A stretch of DNA of 64,000 nt from Anseranas semipalmata (lineage: Eukaryota > Chordata > Aves > Anseriformes > Anseranatidae): NCBI GenBank assembly GCA_013399115.1, contig VXAA01006527.1, forward strand, positions 474,579 to 538,578, read 5' to 3'. A program made the position numbers and the translations under genes. Below the pieces are notes generated by a model. That model did no database searches. It was not told the DNA's origin and saw only the letters and a list, made by a program, of their open reading frames with translations. This document shows positions 24,851 through 38,920 of the stretch, in pieces. Numbering within the stretch: position 1 is the first letter of the stretch; every line of letters begins with the position of its first letter.

Positions 24851-27692
24851 GACAAAAGCACAGAACAATTGTCACAGATGGTCTGCTGTTTTTTTTGAGG
24901 TTCTAAACGGTGAAGTGAATTAAGAAAACAAAAACACAAGCTCAGCTACCACACATCAAAATCTCCTGGTTAACTTGGTATTCTGTACTACCTTTTTCAA
25001 TACAATACGTTACAAAACTTAAGATGTGCTTTTTAATTCTTTTCCTCTCCAAATGATGAATGCATAGTAAGTTGAGAGCTAGTGTCAAAGTTGTCAAATT
25101 CTGAGTTATAATTTGGTGATTTTAATATCATAAGACAATTTCCATACACAAAGATTTTTTTTCTTTCTAAGACATCTTTTAAGGGCTTCAGGATTTTGGC
25201 TCAAATAAAACTTCTTTGATATACATTCGATGCTGAAACTTTTTTTTTTGTTTTTAGAAGTTTGCTTTAATCTAACTTTGCATCAGATTTGGGATGGGCT
25301 TTTGAGGATGGATACTATACATAGTTCTGAATGTAGTGAAGGGCTGTAGCCTTCTGTTTAAAAACAAACAAAAACAACAACAACAAAAAAACCTGCTGTT
25401 TCTTAGTATTCTGAGACGTCCTCTTCAACCCCTTAATCAGGCACGTCCCATCCCTTTGGTCTGGATTTGTATGCTCTTGTTTCTCATTTTTTCTAAGTTT
25501 TATGTGTCTGTAGATTTATGTAGTTCTTTCATTAGGTTAAAAGAGTCTTGATGGTGTCAAAGATGTACAGAATTTGTTCTTGATTGCTATTTCCCACTAA
25601 TTGCAGTGTACTGAAAGATGATGTAAACATAGTAATCTACTGATATGATCTCAGGGATAAGAAATAAAATAGCAGCATAATTTTCTTTCTGTTTTCTTGT
25701 ATTCTTTAAATATACAGATACTTCTTGAAGTATATTAAGAAGAATTTAAGAATTCTTAAGAACTTAAGAATTTGCCCTTAATTTTAATTTATTCACTGTT
25801 TTAATGTTAATCTTCTTACTAGTTTATTCATCTTCTCAAATTTCTAGCAACCCTAGCTGTACTAAATTCTCCTGAAGCCAGCTTGTTAGTTATGTTGTGG
25901 ACACTGGCGTTCGGTGGCTCAGCCGGTTTTGTCTCTTCAGCTAACCCCTGTAATCTAGAACTCTAAGTAGCACAAACATCGATGGATTTAAACATTCTTT
26001 TGATGGGAAAGTAACGTGGAAAACAATTTGTATTAGTATCAGTAAGTGTACCAAAAGTAGTAGAGTGTTTTATTTTACAGTCTGGTTTCTTGAAGATTAG
26101 GTTGAGAAACTTTTGTTTGTGGTCTGCTCGTAGGGGGGTCAGAGTTAAAAACCTCATAGCTGAGATTACTATAAGCATGATAGTTCCACTTCTACTATTT
26201 CTCATGTTCTGAATATGTGTGAAGATAGTGTATATAAAACTGTGAACAGACAGCTAAACAGAAGACTTAAATACTAGGAAGACATTGAAATGTGAAATTT
26301 CTTTTTTTTTTTCTTTTTTTTTTTCCTGAGAAGGATATCAGGATGTCAGGTTCTTGTACGAAGACATTTATTTAAAAGTACATATTGGTTTCCATTGCAG
26401 CTGAGGGATTTTTTTTTTTTGTCCTTCTGACTTTCATATGTTGTAGGATCTCTGGCTTCTGACAGCTCTGTCTTTCTATGCAGTTTTGAAGAAAGAAAAA
26501 GTTCTGCTTTAGGAATGTAAAAAACGTTAGATAACTCAATCTGAATACTTTTCTGATACTCTTATTGCAGAATGTTTATATAATAAAACTAATGACTGTG
26601 ATTTTTAAAAGATTTTTACCTTTTGTCTTCTGAAATATTTCCAGAATTTAATGTGAGGACCCAGTTACTGATGCTTGAAAAATTGTTCAGGATGTAAAGA
26701 GATAGGATTCAGTCATTCCTACAAATGGCTGTTTTATATTCTGAATATTTAATCTTTAAAAGAAGTGATATGTTTATTTTTGCTTTAAAAGCAGTATATT
26801 TCATAATGGCATTGTTGAATGTATGCTAACTATTTAAGTGTATGAAGTGGTTTAAACATGTCAGTGTAATCATTTCAGGTTACGTAACAATAAGAAGATG
26901 ACTTGGATAGCTCCATTTTTTTCATATAGCTAAAAATCACATGGATGTTCACCAAGTTGACCTGTGTATTAAACATGTACTTCTCTGATTGGAAATGTAT
27001 ATTTGAGGTTAAAAAAATTTAAATTTAGTAGTTTAGCTAAGAAATAATAATTTTGTATTGCTTTAACTGAACCTCTGTAGTAAGTAGGTTTAAAGCTGAG
27101 TATAGTAACTCTACTCTTCTAAATCATTTGGCAGAAAAGTTTTGAAGTGAGGTTCTTGCTGTTACTTTGCCTTATAGTCCCTTATTTTTCAGTTATGTTT
27201 CTGAGGCCAGTAACATGAAAAACTAAATTAAAAATACTCTGAAATAAAAATGTGCTTAAAAAACAACAACCCCACCCCCAAGACTTCTACAGTACAAAAT
27301 AACAATCATAATAAAATTGCTTTTAATATTTTTGAAGAAGCTTACCATGTTGTGTGAAACACTCAATTGTTAATCCAGTGTGGATTACTGGTATGGTACA
27401 GTATCAAAATCTGTAAACTGTTTCATACTGACTGTTTAAATATATTTTCCAGGATGTCAGTAAGCTTTTAGAACTTTACGGTTTACTAGTTCTTAAGTTG
27501 TAAAGGTAGACGGAATGTCCATCAGAATTCTCCGTTTCAGTAGAAGTCAAACTCCTAAAAGCTGTGGCAGTCGGAAGCCAGCGTACTTGTCCGGCTATGC
27601 AGATAAGTATGTTGCCTTGTTGACTGTAGTTTCTCCACAACTATGATTTTGGTCAATTTAATCCTGTATTTAATTGGAAATATTTATTTGCT

Positions 27693-28091
27693 TCAGATAA
27701 TATAAAAACAGCTTTGGAAGGTGCTAGGTAAATGCTGCCAGACCAGACACAATCGTTCCTCCCTTAGAGGCTGCCTACGTGCCGCTTTTTGTCTCCCTAT
27801 CAGAAGGGGCTGCAGCAATAACAATAGCCCCCTCTGAGACGAGGACGTGGTCATTGCCACGTGCGCGAGGTGGCGGTAGGCACTGCTTTGGGCGCGCCGG
27901 GGAGGCGTATGCTGCCCTGCCCCGAAGGCCCTGGGACCTGTGCTGGTGAACGAGAATTCTTTCATTCCTGTAACTGTGTCATAGGCACCTTGTATTTTTT
28001 TATTATTAACTAGTAGCATTTCTACTTTATCTGTTAAATTGTTCGCCATAGCCCCTATTTCTAATTGCTTGAAGGAGCAGTAACAATGCAA
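27693..28091 (-). other. Orphan minus-strand ORF (132 codons) over a GC-rich core, unidentified
   Basis: The frame is open on the minus strand for 132 codons. The N-terminal third reads like a polar helical segment (AMANNLTDKVEMLLVNNKK). The middle is Arg/Ala/Ser-rich and comes from the CpG-rich part (27830-27945), with GGCGCGCC and CACGTG. An AATAAA lies just past the stop on the same strand. I recognise no family. The composition changes sharply at the edges of the GC-rich core, which hints at an inserted or compositionally distinct element. Alternatives are an LTR-element fragment, an exon of a non-coding RNA, or a chance frame. Confidence 0.25.
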
Positions 28092-28839
28092 GTTAACGAC
28101 TTTTGTCTAGCTTCAAGTTTTGTTAAAGTACAAAATAAGATAAAACTTTGCATAGATTTGCTTTGGTTCACCAACTTACTGGGCAATAACCATGTGGACC
28201 TCTGATTTAAATTTTACTTAATTTGAAGTTTTCAGTGGGTATTCAGCTTTTGTACCCAAAACGAAAATCATTCTTCTGAAGTGAAATGCAGAAACGTTTG
28301 TGTGGAAATCCCTTTTGGCAAAAATAGCTAAGCTCTGCAGCACTCTTTTTCTAAGATAAAAAGAAATGAATCCATAATAGTTTGTGACAGATGGCAGAAA
28401 ATGTAACTAACTGAATGTGATTCTGTATGGAGTTATTTGAGGTTTTTGGTGTGATTTGTTGTGAGTTCCTCTCCTCCCCCCTTTCCTCTCCTTTGATTGC
28501 GGTCTTTGTCCATTTATTCTTAGGATAGAATAAGATTTCTGAGCAGGGGCCTCTCTTGTGGTGCAAAGTGAGAATTGTTTTTAATTGAGCAGAAACATGT
28601 GGAAGGATCAGGAATATCTCAAGGGATTACAGAAAAATTCCAAATTTGTACTACTTACAGCTTGTGTTTAGAGCAGGGTCTGCTGGGAATAAATGTTAGT
28701 TAGTGTGACCTGTGACCTTAAAAACTGTTGACATGGATTTCAGCCAGAAACTAGCCACAGAACTCCTTTGTTAAGCTCATTCATAGCTCCTTGAAAACTC
28801 TAGTCAGTGAAAGTTGCCAGCTCAAATCTAAGGAAAGCA

Positions 28840-28890
28840 GAGCTCTTTTTTTTTTCTCTTTTTCTTTTTTTCCTTTTTTTTTTTTTTCTT
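28840..28890. repeat. T-rich low-complexity tract
   Basis: This is a polypyrimidine run of T with scattered C. On the minus strand it produces a spurious Lys/Arg-rich ORF. No function is suggested. Confidence 0.9.
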
Positions 28891-31800
28891 CCCATGCTTT
28901 GGAAACAGTGGACGCCCCTTAACCAGCAAGACTTCTTTAATAGGACTGCATTGCCTAAACTTGATTGGAATTGACAGCTTCCTGGCTCAGGCTTGCCAAC
29001 TGGCAGGGCATTGATGCATAGGGGACAAACAGCTTTAAGGGCCTGTATACTACTGTTTGTGTGTGTGCCTCCAAAATGTAGCACACTTCTGTTGTGATAC
29101 CTTCTAATCTAAAGAAAAAATATCCCAAACCCATTACACTGCTTTTATTTTCATGTCTCTTTCAATTATTTGGGGGGAAAGAAATGGAATATTTGTGCGT
29201 TTTTGTTTTAAGAGAATTGTCCTGTTGTCTTCTAGAATTCTCCCTTTCCACTGATCTGGCCAAAAGCTACAGAAAAATATTTATGCTTGAGGGGAAAAAA
29301 AAAAATGACACTTTGACTTTTTTGAATTTTGACTTTTTTTTCTTTTTTCTTTTTTTTTAACGGCGGTGTCGTACTTAAAAATCTGATTATCCCACTGTAA
29401 AATGGTTGAATTTACAAATCCTTCTCCTTGTGCATTCATTTCTTTACAAGTTTTTCCACTTAGTGGCTTTGTGTGTCCTCAGCTGATTCTGTAATGTGAT
29501 TAATTATCTGGTCTGCATGAAGGCTCACCTGATTTAAATTACATTTTGCAAATAGAATGTACCTCCACAACAGTAAGTTATTTTGCTGCCATGTATACAG
29601 AATGGTAAGAATAGGTACAAAATGGGATGAAGGAAGGAGAATAGAGATTTTGCTTAATTGCAAGTTAAATAAAAGTATGCAGAAAGAATTATCTTCATGA
29701 AGAATCATGGAGCAGATAGCTGGTAAACTAGGATTAGAGATCCTTAACTGATTTACAATGAAACTTTTTGCTGTTTCTCTAGGGTAGGGTAAAATTACAC
29801 TGTTTCAATACCCTTTGAACAACCTGCACTGTTGAAACACCCAAATATTACAATTTTGGCTCAAGTATTTTTTAGAGGCTTGATTGTACAAGTGCACACT
29901 TTGTAGGGCTGATGCATCTTTTGGAATAGCTTTCATGGAGTTTTGTTTTTTAAAGAAAAAAATAGATACAAGTGTGAATCAACTTCATTTCTCCCAAGGA
30001 TAGGGCAACGTTAACCATTAATAGTCATATTGTTTTCTAGGGATGGAGAAGTGGGAAAGTGGAAGAAATTGGAAACTGCTTCCCCCTTGTAGACCTCCTC
30101 TTCCACTGAAGGTGTAAGATTCTGGCCCTCTTCTTAGTCTTTACCATCCCCTTTGAATTCTTGTGCTGCAGCCACGGTCTTTGTAGCTTCAGAGGGCTGG
30201 ACTTCCTACTGAAATGATTTCCGATCAGCTGAAACAATTTGAGTATTACTGGATTCCACCCACTTTCCCAGAGCTGACTTTGCCGCCTTCCTGCATGTGC
30301 CAGAGAGCATTTTGTTCATGTTGCTGAGTCAGGCTGGGGTAATTCAGCTCAGCAAAAGCTTGAGACTATAGAAATTCTTTACTAACCTATGGAAATTACT
30401 GGATATGTTAGAGAGATTGATTTTGTTGTTGTTCTAAGATGTTCTATAGCTCTTTGTGAAGGAATATTCACAGATGAATGAGGATGGGCATCCCATTCTC
30501 ACGTTATCTGGATGAAAGTTTGGACCATTAAAAAAGTACGGATTTGTAATGTATGCTTTGAGCTATTGTTGATAGGAATTTTCTTCTGTGGAGTATACAG
30601 ACCTTCACAATAACAACTAATAATTTAATGTATTTCATAGTAGTAGGGAAAGCTGAGCACTAGAATTCTTGTTAACTGAAAATTCTTACCTGATTTACAG
30701 CTTCTTCATGCTTTGCATTTTTCCTTTGCATACATAAAAGTAGATTAATAGGAAGTCTAGTTTGTATGTGGTAGGAAAGTTGTTAGTCTTTTTATTTATT
30801 TAATGCACAGTGGGGAAAAAAACCCTGCTGTCTAGCTGTGTGCTCCTTTGAGGGAGATGCAACTCTGAACCATTGCTTAAGATTTCATTATTTTCCCACT
30901 TGTGAGGTTTTTTGTTTGTTTTTTGCCTGCTTGCTATTCACAGGCATTGATTTTTGAGAGGATCAGATTGCTATTATTTGTTTGTCTGTTTTTTTCCCTT
31001 GTAGTCTTACCACTGATATATGTAGACAACTAAAACTGTATTTTGAATATCTTGGAATGAACTGGAAGATGGAGAAGGGAGCTAGTGTGGAGAACAACAT
31101 AGGACCAAGACTGCTGGGTCCTGTACCCGGGGTTTAACTTTTATTAATAATATGTGTTTTCAGTACATTGCTTTTTCATTTATTCAACAATTTTCATACT
31201 TCATTATGTTAAAGGTGAATGGCTTTTGGAAGGTTGAAATGTAAATATTTCAGATACATTATCAATATACGTTTAGAGCTCTCTACACTTTTCTTTGCAA
31301 TTCTGAAACACCAAGGTAATCATTTAAACATCAGTTTGTATTAGCAGAGACTTTGCAAAAGCAAATTGTACCTCCTCGTGCTCTTTTGTCCTTTTTCAAG
31401 TGTACAGTAATTTCTAATTGTTATGTGTCCTGAAGCAGAGGATTATCATCACTTGTGGATTCACGAATAGGCATTAAGCATTAAGATTGTCGTATATTCC
31501 ATTCCACCTTATGGAAGTGCTGAGCTGTTCCCAAACAAACAAGAAAATCCCTGTATTGAGAACTTGGTGTAGACGAAGTTAACAATTAACTGAAGTTACT
31601 GGGGAAGTGGAACTCCCCCACTGCAGCTTTTCTAGACACTGGATGAAGAGCTGCAAAAAGAAGGAATCCAAAAGAAAGGATTCAGTTGTTGCGTTTCTTT
31701 TGGCATCTTACTGTTCTTTCAATTAGGTAAAACAGATTTTACAGTATTTTACAGTGTAGTATGTTGCAGGAGGTGGGAAAGGTCAAGACATGCTAAATAT

Positions 31801-34800
31801 GAAGATGCTCAGCCAGTCTGATTGGAAGTAAATTTGGTGATTTAATCTTGATTGTCAAGAGGTCTAGCACAACTTGGATTGTGAATGACAGCTACGAAGG
31901 ACAATAATCTCACCCAAAGGGGCTCTCATGGCAGCCTCTGAAAGGCTGCTGCGTCAGGTGGTGCTTCTCTCGCCAATCCAGTCTGCGAAATACGTGTTCC
32001 GTTAGGAGTTGCGACTCTGCTTGGAGCGGGTTTACTTAACCAGGAGTGAGGTGTAAAAGGGGAGGGAATGAACTGCATCCGAAGTGCAAGCAGTAAGGTC
32101 AGGGCTTATTATTGGGTCGGTAGAAAAGATTTAAGAAAGGAACGTGGGTTTTTTCCTTGTGTACTGTTATTAGATAGACAGAACATTTGACATCATTCAG
32201 ACCAGTTGCAATGAATGGGCAGTCTCATGACCATTACCTTCAGTACTTTTACTCTGGTAAGCTGAGTAAAATATATTTTGGGTGCTTTTTCTTGGTAAGG
32301 TTAGGTTACACTTAGTTCATTGCTGCCTGTGTGAGATTAGTGCTTTTAGTGGTCTTTTAGTGATTTATATATATTTTTTTTTTAGAAAAGTTTACGTATA
32401 ATCCGCTTTTTTGAAAGGAGAGGAAGAGAACTGATAGTGAAACTAGATCTGCCTACAAGAGAGGAAGAATTTTTTCGTGGGCTTGAAAGCTGTAATTACA
32501 AGTCCAGGCTGCAAGCAGTGACTGTAGATAACCCCAGAGCAGAGAGATCCTTTGTTTTATTTTTTATTTTATTTATTATATGTGTGTGTGTATATATATA
32601 CATATATAAATCTTCAGCCTGATTTCTTTCCTTCAGCTTTTTGCTGTTGGGTTTCTGTACGGACACAGAAAAATATCACTGTCTAATTAAATAAGAAAAA
32701 AAAAATCCAGTCTTTATTTTATAAGAATTTACTGTAGTTGCATGTTGAATAAAATGGTAATAAGGAAAATTGACGTTTTGCTTCCATACGTATCTGTATG
32801 ATACTTTTAAGCCTTCCAAAAAGATGTTTGGTAATGGCTGGAAATGATACAAAACACTTTTTGGACAGTCTGTTTGGTCTTTGTGCTGTATCGACCCTGG
32901 AATCCCTGTACTTCTTAAAACGCTTCAGAGATGAAAGAAAATAGCAAACTGATTCTATTATACGTTGGCAAAGGCCACAAAAAGTACATGTATAAATCAT
33001 GAGAAATTGGATCCCTCTGATTCAACAGTACAACAAAATTGTACCTAATAAAAATGTTGTTTTTGAGCCTCTGTCTGCCTTCTTCATGGATTTTTTTTTA
33101 AATTTTCTGTTAGCAGTGGATTCAAAACATACATTCAGTGTAAGAGTTGAAGATGCAGATATTTCTCAGTTCCTTTGCACAGACCTTACAGAGAAAAGAG
33201 GAGAGCAAGAGTTGTAGCTGAAGTCTGACCTTCTTTCACAGAAAATACAAGCTATAACTGTAGCAAAACAGTTAGACTTCCTCTTCTGTGTTTGAGAGGA
33301 AATTGATCTAAAGTGGCTTAGAAAATGTGAGAACTCCATGTATATAGTGTGCGGGGTTGGAAGGCGTCTCCAGTTGTTGCAGGCATTTTGCTTTAACTTG
33401 TCGTATTTATAAAACAGTTTACATCTTAAAAGTTCAGGGTTTTTACCCCCACTGATTTGCTTAAGCAGACACTGGCTTTTATTTTCAGTTATTTGTCAGA
33501 ATATGTATGGAAAAGTGATGAACCTAGTAAAAAGAGAGCTTGACATCAATTAAATTTAGCTACCTGCTCTGTGTTTCTTTTCTGATATGCTGTTTCCAGG
33601 GTAGTTTTTCTAAACTTCCTGTAGTTTTTCCTTATTGTCCTTACAAGTTTTACAAGATAGAGATGAGCTATTTTAAAATAATGTTGCAAGAAGAGGAATA
33701 AAATTTTATTATATCTGCTCATTTGCTGTCTTTCATTTTCATTTCTCCCATTAAACATTTTTAAACTGTTTCTAGAGTCTGTAAGAGAGCCTGTAAGGTT
33801 GCTTTAATATCTTTTCTTGTTCTAGTATCTTCTAAGTTTTGCAGTGTCTTTAAAGTTATATTAGCTTTCTGAAATGATATTATCTGCAACACTGAATAAA
33901 ATACATTTACTAAAATAGTCTTAAAGAAAAGCATTTGGTAATGCAATTTTTTCTGTCCCATCATTAAAAAACTCTGATAGAAGTTTGTTCCTTGTTTTTC
34001 ACGGTCCTCTTATAGACGTGATTATTAATGCTCATTCAAAATTAATCTGGTGTGTGTATTTCATAACAATGTGCAGTCATCTATGTATATGTGCAAAATA
34101 TATGTAAGCTGTATATAAATATTTTTGAATATTAACATCTGTCTAAAGAGGAGTGTCACAAACCAAGAGAAGTCTTAAAGAATCCTGTTGATTCTACACG
34201 TGGATTGCATTTTGTTTTATTAATATGTGTGAAGTGTGCACAGTATTTCCTCTTCATCGTTTCTTTCTTTGAAATTGTATGCAACATCATAGTCACAGCT
34301 ATAGAGGTGCATTTTGTTGTTTTGAGTTTTAAGAGCAACACTGAAAGGAGTTGATTCTGCTGAATTCCTAAATAATGAATTCTTATTTTCAACTAGATGT
34401 AGTTGATAAATAACAAGTCAATAGGGAATTTATAAAATGACATCGAGTGAAAAGCTTTGGAGTTTTCATTTTGGTGTTAGTAGATCTGTTAAAAGCTTTG
34501 CTAGCTGAGCTTGAAACTTTAAAGCATGGTTGAATTGGTTTAAATATTTTGTTTTTGAAACTTATATATGGTATAACCTTGCTAATCCACACACCTCATA
34601 ATCGCAGACACAAAAACGGCAGGCTCCATGTATGTCTCACCAGAAGAGGACAGGCATAGAGTGAAGTTCTGTATTACTAGGCTTCATTGTTCTTAAATAT
34701 ACTATAGCGTGCTTACTATGTTAAATTCTATTTATGTAACTCTTCATAACAGCAAAATAAATTCAACAGGAAAACGTACTTTATTTTTCCAGGTTTTTTG

Positions 34801-36529
34801 ACCCTTTTTGTTTTATTTTTGTGTACATTTCATAAATGTTATTGATTTGCACAGGGTCTTCTAGTCGTAGTTGCAAATTATGTGATGCTGTCATTTGCGA
34901 TACTAATGGCAACGGGAAAAAGATTAAAGAAGACAGGAAACACTGCAAGTGGTGAACTCTGGATTTTTCTGTGATGACAAATACTCTGAAAGAGCTAAAG
35001 GTCTTTCTAGGTAAAAGAAGGACACTGTTTATATTACTTGCCAATGAATTGAGAGAAGCTAAGAATGAAAACACTGGATCTCTTCTGCCTTGTCATGCAC
35101 ACCTTCGTTCTTGTTTTCTGTTCAGCGGTGACACGTGCCTTATGGTTGGAATAGGGGATGTGAAGTCTTTGCTGCAGATGCTTAATGCATGTGATCAGCT
35201 GCTGATGGTGTTTAAAACAGAAGTTTCCCTCTGTTTCTATCAATTTTTCAGTTACTTTCCACTGGAAGCAGCTATTATTTATACCTATCTATCAAGTTTG
35301 AGGTTTGATTTTTATTACAAGAAAAAATTGTTACAAAATACTGTGAAATGTTAATGCCAACCAATCGGCTTATGTGACACCCACACCCCCCAGCCTGTCC
35401 CTTATGAAAAGCCATACCTGATCTGGTCCAGCTGGGGCAGATACTGAAAGAATGAGCACCTGGAATAAAATGGTGAATGCATAAGGCATAAGTTGTTTAC
35501 TATTAGGAAAGTGCCTTTTTTTTTTTTTCCCTTCTTCACTGAACTACCTGGACAAACTGGACCTGCTGATTGATAACTGAATACGTGAGCTGCACAAAAG
35601 AAGAGGTGTCTCCTGGGAAATGCATACCTTAGAAATAAGCATTAAAAGTAAATTTTCCAGTCCTCAAATTTAAGTCCCTTCTTACTTGTAAATAAAAGGT
35701 TGCAAAGAATATTACTAAGAATACTTTATTTGACTAGTGTTTAGCCATTCTTTACTGTTCTTAGCGTTTGGTGTTGGAGAAAAAAATGTTTTGATTTAGT
35801 TTTTCATTGTACATGTGTATATATACATCATTATTCTTAGCTGAAAGTTTAGATGTTATCCTTTAACACTGGTGTTTATTTCTCTACGTGTTGATTTTTG
35901 GTAACAAATCTAAGCTGTGTTTTCACATTAATTTTGTAGAGGGATAAAATTATACCACTTCTGAAGTTGGTAGCAGCCAGAAAGTACAGGGAGTTGTTTA
36001 CAAAAGAGTCCCATCGATTCTCCTTTTCTGTGGAAGCATTCAAGCAGCAAGACCTGCACAGTCTGTTTGGCACAGTAGCTGCTCTCAGCTGGCCCTGTGC
36101 CCTCCTGCTGTTAGTCAGGGCAAAGGATGTGCCAGATCTCAGATTGTAACGGAGCAGAGCCTGCTTGCAAATCTGCTTGTAGTTAGCCTGGGGCCTTTTG
36201 GCAGCAGACTACAGCCGAATGATTTAGTTGCAATCCTTTTTCCTTAATATTTTCCATCTGGCCAACAATGACCTATAAAGGCAGACACAAAACAGAGTTT
36301 GAATTATGAGGAGCGTAATAGTAAAATGCTTCCAAATTTCACTCTAGAACCTGCACCAATGGATCGCTGCTGTTACATTGCCAAAGGAAGTTTGTTCTAA
36401 AGTGCTATTGCAACAGAGTTGTTAAGAAAAAAGCATCGTAGTTCTGAAGTTCAAAATTATGACATACAGAAACATGCATTTCAGTTGAACTTTTAACAGG
36501 TTTCGCTGCTTGCTACTTCTGGCTTTCTG

Positions 36530-36670
36530 CTGATCCTGGACTGGACTGGAAGCTCTCGCAGCGTAGGCTTCCCCCCAGGCTTCTCTCCTGCACGCGCTGC
36601 TGGGCTGGATCGCTCTGCGGTGTCAGGAGCCGTGCGGGAGCGAGGGGTCATGGAGTGGGGATGGGGGGAC
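36530..36670. other. CpG cluster in AT-rich intron
   Basis: About ten CG dinucleotides fall within roughly 120 bp (for example CTCGCAGCG, CACGCGCTG, GATCGCTCTGCGG, GTGCGGGAGCGAGG), against very few in the surrounding kilobases. It is too short for a classic CpG island. It may mark an intragenic regulatory element or an unmethylated remnant. Confidence 0.35.
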
Positions 36671-38499
36671 AGGGAAGGGAACCTGAATATGGAAATCCTT
36701 TAGGCATGCAGCAACAGGTTTGGGGAACTTCCATTCTAATGATGTTAATAAAGAGGTGATGTGTCCCGAGCTCTCAAATCTACAGGAATGGATTAATGCA
36801 TTCCAGAGTGAGCTATTTCCACATCTGTGCTATTTGTCAACTCCTCCAGTTCTGATTGAAGCAGAATTCTTGCTGTGACTGCAGTTATCCTAAACACATG
36901 TAGTCCTCTCTGTTTTTAAAGTTTGTATCCTTTATGAAAATTTGTGAACTTGTTTGTACAGCTCCACAAGTTACAGCAGTCCTGGCACTGCAAGTTTTTT
37001 AGTGTGCAGTTTACCACCTTCACCTAGGCATGCTTGGGGATGTAAGGGATTCACGTGTTTCTCCAAAGGGGGCAGTAAGTCATGCGCAGACTTTCACAGA
37101 TCTGTTGGTCTTGGTATTTACAGGAAAACTAGAACTGGGTTCAACTAGGACAAGGCTCCAGAACATGATTCACATTCGCACTACAAGGCTGAGAGGCCAG
37201 ATGAATTCTCTGGAGGTGCATCTTTCACTTCATTGGTTATAATGAGACCTGCTTTAGATCTAGGCGATTGTACAAAGTTAAAGGTGTTATTAGTTGGTCT
37301 TGCCTGTGGAGTCCAAAATGCAAACACTGTGCTGTATTTAAACACTTAAAAATGTATTCCATGTAATAAGGTAATATTGCAGCTATTTCCAAGCCTAGAA
37401 TTCTAAACAGTACACGTTGTTTGTTTATCTTTTTAATAGAAATGTCCATGTGCTAACTGAAAACTATGATGAGATGTGCTGGGGCAAGGGAAAGGTAAAA
37501 TTCTGTTGTCCTAGGTTGAGTTTACCACAGCTTTGAGTTACTCTGTGCGTTTCTTGAAGCTGTTGACTGTATAGACTAATGCAGCGCTCTTATCTGAGAG
37601 TTGCTCCTCTGCTGACAGTCCTTTGTTCTTGTTTCATCTTGGTCTGCTGCCTGCTGCTTTTAATCACAGCAGTAGTAAAATTGGGGATTTGTGGATGTTG
37701 CATGCATGGAAGCGCAGTCAGAGGCCCAAGTATGTTGACTTAGGAGCACTGCTACCGTATAGCTAAGCGTTCCTGTTGGGAACTTACTATTTTTGAATAA
37801 TGAAAGTAAAAGGCAAAATGAGTGGCATGAGGAATATGTGCAGAAGGGAGAGATGAATCTTCATGATGGTTTTAGGAATGAGCTAGAAATAGGGATGGAC
37901 AGGTAAAAAGATGCATAATTGATACATGGGCCGAACAAGAAAGCTAGGCCATTTAAGATATTAGCTATCATTTAAAATTATTCCATGCATGATTTTGTTA
38001 ATTTTTCTCACCATCTCGCACACCCAACTTAGGTAAATGTTGCCAAAATAAATAACTCTTTTGAAAAAAAAAAAAAAAATCCTCTTGTGTAAGATGAGAT
38101 TAGATTTTAGATGGAACAATTGCTGTCATGTAACAGTTCGGATTGGAACTGTGGATTCAATGAACTGAACAAATGCCAGGTGATTTTAACAGCAATACTA
38201 GGTGCCATTCATTCTGAATATTCCCTCTTGGAGCAAAAATTATATTGCTGTAATGAAAATATCTAGGTTCTGACCTCCAATTCTTTGAAGCTATGCTACA
38301 TAATGGAAGTTTCTTGGCAAAACTTGTAAAAAAGTGAAATGAACAATATTTCCTCTCAGAATATAACACATAAATGCACGATGTATAGTTAGTTATGACT
38401 GCTAACTATGTGATCTCTCTCAGTGTTATCCTTCTCAGAGAACTAGGCTCCCTTAAAACAAAGAGGAAAAACCCTTCTTTCTCCTTTCTACATCACCAA

Positions 38500-38920
38500 T
38501 CCAGGGTGATGCTAATTTAACTGTTTTTTAGTGAATTTAAAGAATAATGAAGGTTGCGTCAGAGGAAGTTTTTTGAAGATTTTACCAAAGCTTTAATCTT
38601 GATTGCAAGTCAAAATGCTTTTGTAAAATATCAATGAAAAGGATCGCAACAAAAAATGTCAAGTGTTAATAATACTAATGTATTGCTACCAGTGCAGCTA
38701 AGAATACTGCATTCTAGTCCAGCCAGTTCACTGGTCTTGCCTACTGACCAGAAACCAATTTTACCTAATTAATTAGGGCTTCGTGTCACACCTCCTTTAG
38801 TTGCTGAACAACTGTAACAGAAGTAATTAAATCATGTCACTTTTTATTACCTTTGGCCCTGGCTGACTGGCTTGGAAGCTTCCATTTTAATGCTTATACA
38901 AAATGAATTAGTGCATCACC
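38500..38920. promoter_or_regulatory. Candidate homeodomain-site cluster (possible intronic enhancer)
   Basis: The interval contains a perfect 12-bp palindrome CTAATTAATTAG at 38765-38776, a paired homeodomain-type site. Further TAAT-type cores lie nearby (GCTAATTTAA, GTAATTAAATC, GAATTAGTGC). DENND1A neighbours the LIM-homeobox gene LHX2 in vertebrates, and conserved non-coding elements are known around LHX2, so an enhancer here is conceivable. In AT-rich DNA such motifs also arise by chance, and I cannot measure conservation. Confidence 0.25.

Noticed and set aside
25710..25790. Cluster of TTAAGAA words including palindrome TTAAGAATTCTTAA
   Set aside because: Short AT-rich palindromes are expected by chance here and no further structure was seen.
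34971..35354. Plus-strand ORF of 127 codons
   Set aside because: No recognisable domain, and open frames exist on the opposite strand over the same bases; consistent with chance.
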